64,000 nt of DNA, taken from Sabellastarte sp. h YS-2021. Lineage: Eukaryota > Annelida > Polychaeta > Sabellida > Sabellidae. The stretch is from positions 84,067,566-84,131,565 of the forward strand of contig OZ024928.1 of the NCBI GenBank assembly GCA_964017235.1, written 5' to 3'. The position numbers and the translations under genes were made by a program. The notes beneath the pieces were generated by a model, which made no database searches, was not told the DNA's origin, and saw nothing but the letters and a program-made list of their open reading frames with translations. Shown piece by piece: positions 42,501-48,500 of this stretch (position 1 is its first letter; every line of letters starts with the position of its first letter).

Positions 42501-45500
42501 TGCTGAGCTATGCAATGAGCTACAGGTCTGCAATTTTACTATGTTATAGCTGACCCAAAAGTAGGTTAAAAACATATTTAAAAAACACTCTAAATGCAAT
42601 AGTTTTCAAGTTACGACTGATTTACTCAACAGTGAGAACCTGAAAGTAGCTATTGCTCAGCTCTGCAATTTCACTACTATAGCTGACTCAAAAGTAGGTG
42701 AATAACATATTTAAACAAACTTCTCTAATGCAAAAGTTTTCAAATTACAAGTGATTCTACTTAATATGGAAGGTACTGAAAAGTCAGAAAGTAGCTATTA
42801 CTCTATTAGCTATTGGGATAGACACCTAAGTTACCATGTTGTAGCTATGAAAAAGGTAGCTGAATAACAGATTTTAAAGAAAATGCTCTAAATGCAATAG
42901 TTTTCGAGTTACAAGTGATTTAGTGCATCATTTCATGAATTTCCATGCATTAAAAATTATTTTAAAAATTCTTAAAAAATAACTAGAGGAATGCTTTTGC
43001 TAACAAAAGCGAAGCGTCCCTTAAAGTTTAAAATGCTTTGTGGTTTTAATAAGCATGCTGTAAAGCTAAGAATGCACAAAGCTGCACCGTATGCTTTCCC
43101 AATACCTCTTAATACATTCTGAAGCTATAAAAGCAACAATAAAGGAGATATAAGACAAAAACTCCAAAGCAGCTATTTATGACCCCAGTTTGGCCCATAA
43201 GGGAGGGTCGGGGGGTAAAACTGATCGGCTATTTAGACTCTCCACATATGCTTTCCCAATACCTCTTAATACATTCTGAAGGTCTAAAAGCAACAATAAA
43301 GGAGATATAAGGCAAAACTCCAAAGCAACTATTTTATGACCCCAGTTTGACCCATAAAGGGGGGTCGGGGGATAAAACTGACCGGCTATTTAGATTCTCC
43401 ACATATGCTTTCCCAATACCTCTTAATACATTCTGAAGCTATAAAAGCAACGATAAAGGAGATATAAGGCAAAAACTCCAAAGCAGCTATTTATGACCCC
43501 AGTTTGGCCCATAAGGGGGGGTCGGGGGGTAAAACTGACCGGCTATTTAGACTCTCCACATATTCTTTCTCAATACCTCTTAATACATTCTGAAGCTATA
43601 AAAGCAACAATAAAGGAGATATAAGGCAAAAAAACTCAAAATCAGTTATTTTATGGCCCCAGTTTGACCCATAAGGGGGAGGCCGGGGGGTAAAACTGAC
43701 CGGCTATTTAGACTCTCCACATATGCTTTCCCAATACCTCTTAATATATTCTGAAGCTATAAAAGCAACAATAAAGGAGATAAAGGCAAAAACTCAAAAT
43801 CGGCTATTTTATGACCCCAGTTTGACCCATAAGGGGGGGTCGGGAGGTAAAACTGACCGGCTATTTAGACTCTCCATATATGCTTTCCCAATACCTCTTA
43901 ATACATTCTGAAGCTATAAAAGCAACAATAAAGGAGATATAAGGCAAAAACTCAAAATCAGCTACAGTAGAACCTCGATTATCCGACCTTCTATTATCCG
44001 AATCTCCGGATTAACCGAACCGAAATCATGTCTCCCTACACATGTACAATGCACCGTCTACCGTGAGCGATAATACAGGATTTTACACAGTCTCGGAAAC
44101 TATTAATTCTAGTGCTTTATAAAACGTACCATTCACAGAAACGCCTAACTTCTTTGATCTTTATCACCATTGTTACAATAGGGGAGGGATTAATTCAATT
44201 ACACGACCCTGCTACACAACTTCTTTGATAATACGCCAATCAATGAAAGCATGTTCGATTGCGTTTCGCAATTTATAATCTCCCGGAGTAGGTTCACAGA
44301 CTGACAGCGTGTATCAAAAGCAAAGATGTCCTCAATGCATTACCAACCAAACACACCTATCACTGAAGGCGTGTTCGCTTTGGGTTTTACAATAAATAAA
44401 TCTCCCGGAGTTTTCACAAATGACAAAATGCATAACGCTGTTTATCTAAAATTAAAACGTCCATATTCATGTACCAACCGAACGCAATCATTTCAAATCC
44501 GCGTAATATTTAAATAATAATACATGTAATATCCATAGGTATGGAGCAAATAAATGACAATTGAAGGGTCACTTTTATATATTATATGACACAAATATAT
44601 TAAATTATTTTATCGATGACCACCAACGTATATATTTATTGCATAAAAACGACATTTCTTCAATTATCGCCCACTCGGTAACCCATAGACCGTGAATTTC
44701 GGCTTCCTTCATCTATCCGAACCCCTAGATTATCCGGCTGGATTGTATGTCTCCCATAGGGTTCGGATAATCGAGGTTCTACTGTATTTTATGACCCCAG
44801 TTTGACCCATAAGGGGGGGTCGGGAGGTAAAACTGACCGGCTATTTAGACTCTCCACATATGGTTTCCTATTACCTCCCAGTACATTTTATGGCTCTAAA
44901 TGCAATACTTAAGAAGATAAGAGGGGGGTTGGCCTAAATTAAGGCTTTCAGATTGGAAGGTGTCAGAAAATCACTCATAAATGAGACATTTTTCAAGGGA
45001 TTGCTCCCAAAATCTAATCAGCTCTCATTTTCGATAGTATGAACAGGTGTGTCAAATTATAAGGCTCTGTAGCAAGTAGTTTTTCCTGAACTGTGATGAC
45101 GGGGGGGGGGGGGGGGGGGGGTGTACTTCAAAAAATAGTTTTTGATCATGTGACCTTCATAAAGGTCAAAGGTCAAATTTGAGCATGCAGAAAAATTTTC
45201 CCACGCCTAAGGTATATAACTGCCAAATATGGTTTGAAACCTTCTAATAATAAGGGAGATATTCAAGGGAGACCATAATGCGGCGGCGGCGGCGAGGAAA
45301 CTGAGGTGAAAACAAATAAGCGCCCTTTCAGGGACGCTTAATTAAGAACGATCCAGGACTGATACTCACACAAGGTAATCTACTAGTGGCCTAGAAAATA
45401 TATGCAAGATTAGAGAGAAATCCCTGCCATAGTCAATGAGAAAATAAGTGATTTAGTGTCTGATTTCATGAATTTAATGCATTAAAAATTATTTTAAAAA

Positions 45501-48500
45501 TTCATAAAAAAATAATTAAGACAGATCCAGGCCTGATACTCTCACAAGGGAATCTACTTGTGGCCTGGTACATAAATGCAAGATAAGAGAGAAATCCCTG
45601 CCATAGTCAATGAGAAAATTGTGATATAGTGTTGAAATTTTCACACTTTGAGTGGGGGTACCTCACTTGTAATGGCTCTGGGGAACAGCCGAACAAACAG
45701 ATCTGCATGCCTTGAACACTTTTTCATTCTCAATAGATAAGGTATCTTTTGAAAACCAGCATGTCTGTGGGCCTTACAGTTTTGGAGGAGAAGTTGTTCA
45801 CACGGACGCAGATGCGAACACCGCAGAATGATGCCATAATGTCAGCTGACATGAAAATGTTGCCATGGCAACAGTCATTGCCAGATACTCACAAAACCTA
45901 ATCAGCTATAGATCATTGTACGTTAAATATATTCTGAAAATTTGTTGAAAATCCATGCACATGGTGCCGGGGACAACTATAACCTGAGCCTTTATGGGGT
46001 GGTGTTAAAAACTATACATCACATCAATATAGTATTTTCATAGAAGCAGAACAAACTGTTACGGGGTAAAATACACATGGATACACTAACTACTTAATAT
46101 TACACTGTTAATAGTCATATTTTCTAACAGTGGCTCAGTCGTCCTTAAAGATGGTTTGGATTCGAGTCTGTATAGTGAATCCAAAATTGTTTTTGTGATT
46201 TCTCAGCACCTAACCTGTGTGCACAGGTTTATTGCTCTCAGTCACTGCTTGTTAGTTTTATAATTGAGAAGCTGCAATCTATGAACTTACATACTGCACT
46301 TGTACATATCATGTATGTTAAAAAAACACAAAAGAAAAAAAAATCTTTTAAAAGGGACACTTTTAAACTGATGTGTTATACTTTACTTGAAATATTAACA
46401 CAAGTCCTTTCCTACAAATAAGTCAGTGGCCAAAAGTAAATGTCTGTCAACCAAATGTCTCAGATAGGAAACCTGCTATGTCTTAACACAGTTCAGTGGT
46501 TTCGTTGGGGAAATTTCAATAAACAGCCACTTTTCCCATGCATTGCAATATTTGCCAAACTTGATAACTGTGACGAGACATTGCACCTTATTTGTAATGA
46601 TGTACAAATATATTTTATAATATTTAATAAAGAACTATGTTTTACAATTATCAGAAATAAGAACAGAGACCTTTTTGTGTCACAATGTTTTAGAATTTTG
46701 CATTAAAGGGTCGATGTGGTAACAGAATGCTTTTTTCAGAGGAAATTGAGCATTTCTTGCTTAAACATTAGAAGACACTGTTGAATAATATGTCAATGAC
46801 AGTATCAGATGCATTAAAAGGATTAATAGTGTTTATGACAGCCACACTTTTGTCAATTTGTACGAATTTCTTGCCTGAATTTATTGTTGGAGGTGACATA
46901 TGAAAGGCTGTATTGACACTTGCTGATTTATTATTGCATTCATTCCTTTAATAGTCACAGGAAACTAAATGAGACATGTTAAACGCTTGAATTGGAGAGT
47001 ACTATCTGTCATTTATCAAAGCATTAAGATAAGATACAAATCAATAATCAAGCCAGCATTTAATCTATTTCAAATCTATTTTAGTGAGTGTGATGCAAAA
47101 AAATTTAATACAAAAAGCAGGAGCATTCACAGTGCTTACCTCTGTCAAGGCCCAACACTCCAGTATTGCTTTGAGTGCAAAGATAAAAAATTCTTCAAAA
47201 AATTGCTGGATGCAGTGATTTGGATCACCACCAAAATCAAATCACTTGCTCCTTGTGCCATGTTGACATGTCAAATATTTCATCAAAATCAGTCCATAGC
47301 TTTTCGAGTTATTTAGCAGTCATACTACCAAAAATGTTACATCCTTGGTGGAGTTAATAACAGAAACTTCCATGTGTCTTTTTAAAATTACCTCAGAAAT
47401 GTCTACTTGGATTTCATATGGACATTTGAGCATGGTAGCTTAAACTTCTACTGGTATAGAAAAAAAATAGTGAATTTAAGGCTACAATACTTTCACATGG
47501 TTTCTAAACCATAACTCTATAATTAACACATGCACTTCATGTATTTTCTCTGGTGACCTTAAAATTGTAATCATAAGGAAAGAACAGACTGAACTCTTGA
47601 TATTTTGCATAGATTCTTAGCTTTACCTCCATAATAAAAACATAGACTGAAGTTGTTTTGTGAATGTTCTGACCTTAAAAGCCTTATGATTAGGAAATAA
47701 TGAGAACTTACAATAACTTTTTAGGTTACCACATTTTTTTACAGTTTACTGAGTCCATTTAAATGGTGACCATAAAAAAGTCCCATCAATCAGGAAATAG
47801 CAGTGACTGGGGTTTCAAAGTGTGTTGTCTTCAAATAAAAAAATTCATGTATATAATGTGAGGCGACATAAAGCTTCACATGATAAGGAATGTACAACCA
47901 CTTTATCAGAAAACACCTCAAAAACAAATATACAAAAAGACTAAAAAATATGGAAGCCAAGACCTACCAATTTTTTTATTATATCACATATTCCAGTTGA
48001 AAACTTGTCCATTTTAGTAACTTGTATATTCATGTTACTTAATTGTATAATCAAATTGGTAAAAGGTCTATTTAGGTTAGAAACTGGTGTATTCAAATTA
48101 GTTACTGGTATCTCTATTAGCTAACTTGAGCACAAATAAAAAGAAACAGTGTTATTATTGAAAAGTGGTTTGAAGGATCTACTGTAAATGTGTTCAGATG
48201 GTGAACTAATTTTATTTTATAATTAAGAAAGGAAAGCAATTTCTATGTCTTAAGTACCAGTAATTTGAAGTTTCCTACTATATATTTGGATTTTTTAAAA
48301 AGTAAAAGAAAATAGATTGGAAAAGAGTTAAGTTGGCACACACATAAACTTTAACTTGGGGCATAAACCTTGGGTTAAACAATAGGTTTGTAACATTGTT
48401 TACAGACCATTTTGCACTGAATGAGGCTTCTACTTTAACAGTAAAGGTATCCAGATATGCTAGAGGCTATGTTAGGAAAAACAGAGTAATGCATAAAATC

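Larger units (their letters stand above)
42982..45340 (+). mobile_element. Hairpin-ended element H1 with 157 bp satellite
   Basis: Begins actagaggaatgc with a 5' hairpin gcttttgctaacaaaagc (42993-43010) and agcgtccc. Ends with cggcggcggcggcg, then hairpin aagcgccctttcagggacgctt (45318-45339) and a final A. The same end types define H2 at 50997-54490. The interior holds six tandem ~157 bp units (43091-43964), resuming after a pogo-like insertion at 44787. There is no target duplication and no coding capacity. A duplicated flank beside it preserves the uninterrupted target (aataattaag). The layout fits a non-autonomous Helitron/Helentron-like element; the class is inferred. Confidence 0.75.
41442..45852 (-). 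mobile_element. Pearl/Helentron-like element P2, inverted relative of P1
   Basis: Reading the minus strand from 45852: atgtcagctgacattatg, a GC-rich flank, caacttctcctccaaaact, agataccttatctat and gcaagg...gcatgc blocks as in P1. Then come the 155 bp-type units (42900 down to 41560) and the 3' flank (tttgcagggcag, tcagctgacacag) ending with hairpin gtgcccgtgaatgggctc at 41443-41460. It is interrupted by H1 (42982-45340) and by a small TIR element (42100-42415). It lacks the 146 bp array present in P1. Near 45346-45530 a ~185 bp piece of the flank is duplicated. Confidence 0.75.
40700..46015 (+). mobile_element. CCAGCC-family element C2, split by a 4.4 kb insertion
   Basis: The left part (40700-41441) and right part (45853-46015) match the family at 61188-62716: gaacaacttcaaatataagaagta, ccaagatgttg, repeated gcattgccatggcaac, agatccttttgg and catatcctgaaaatgtggtg units, and at the right end ataacctgagcctttatggggtggtgtta, the family's terminal hairpin. 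The break falls inside a repeat unit (aaacatcttaaca / gaaaatgttgccatgg), where element P2 is inserted. The 5' terminus is eroded. Confidence 0.7.

Noticed and set aside
44326..44517. Open frame inside the pogo-like element as a transposase remnant
   Set aside because: The translation shows no helix-turn-helix or DDE motif and overlaps an internal duplication; the element looks non-autonomous.
45100..45121. Poly-G run as a regulatory G-quadruplex
   Set aside because: A single homopolymer in a repeat element; length is uncertain and there is no sign of a nearby gene start.
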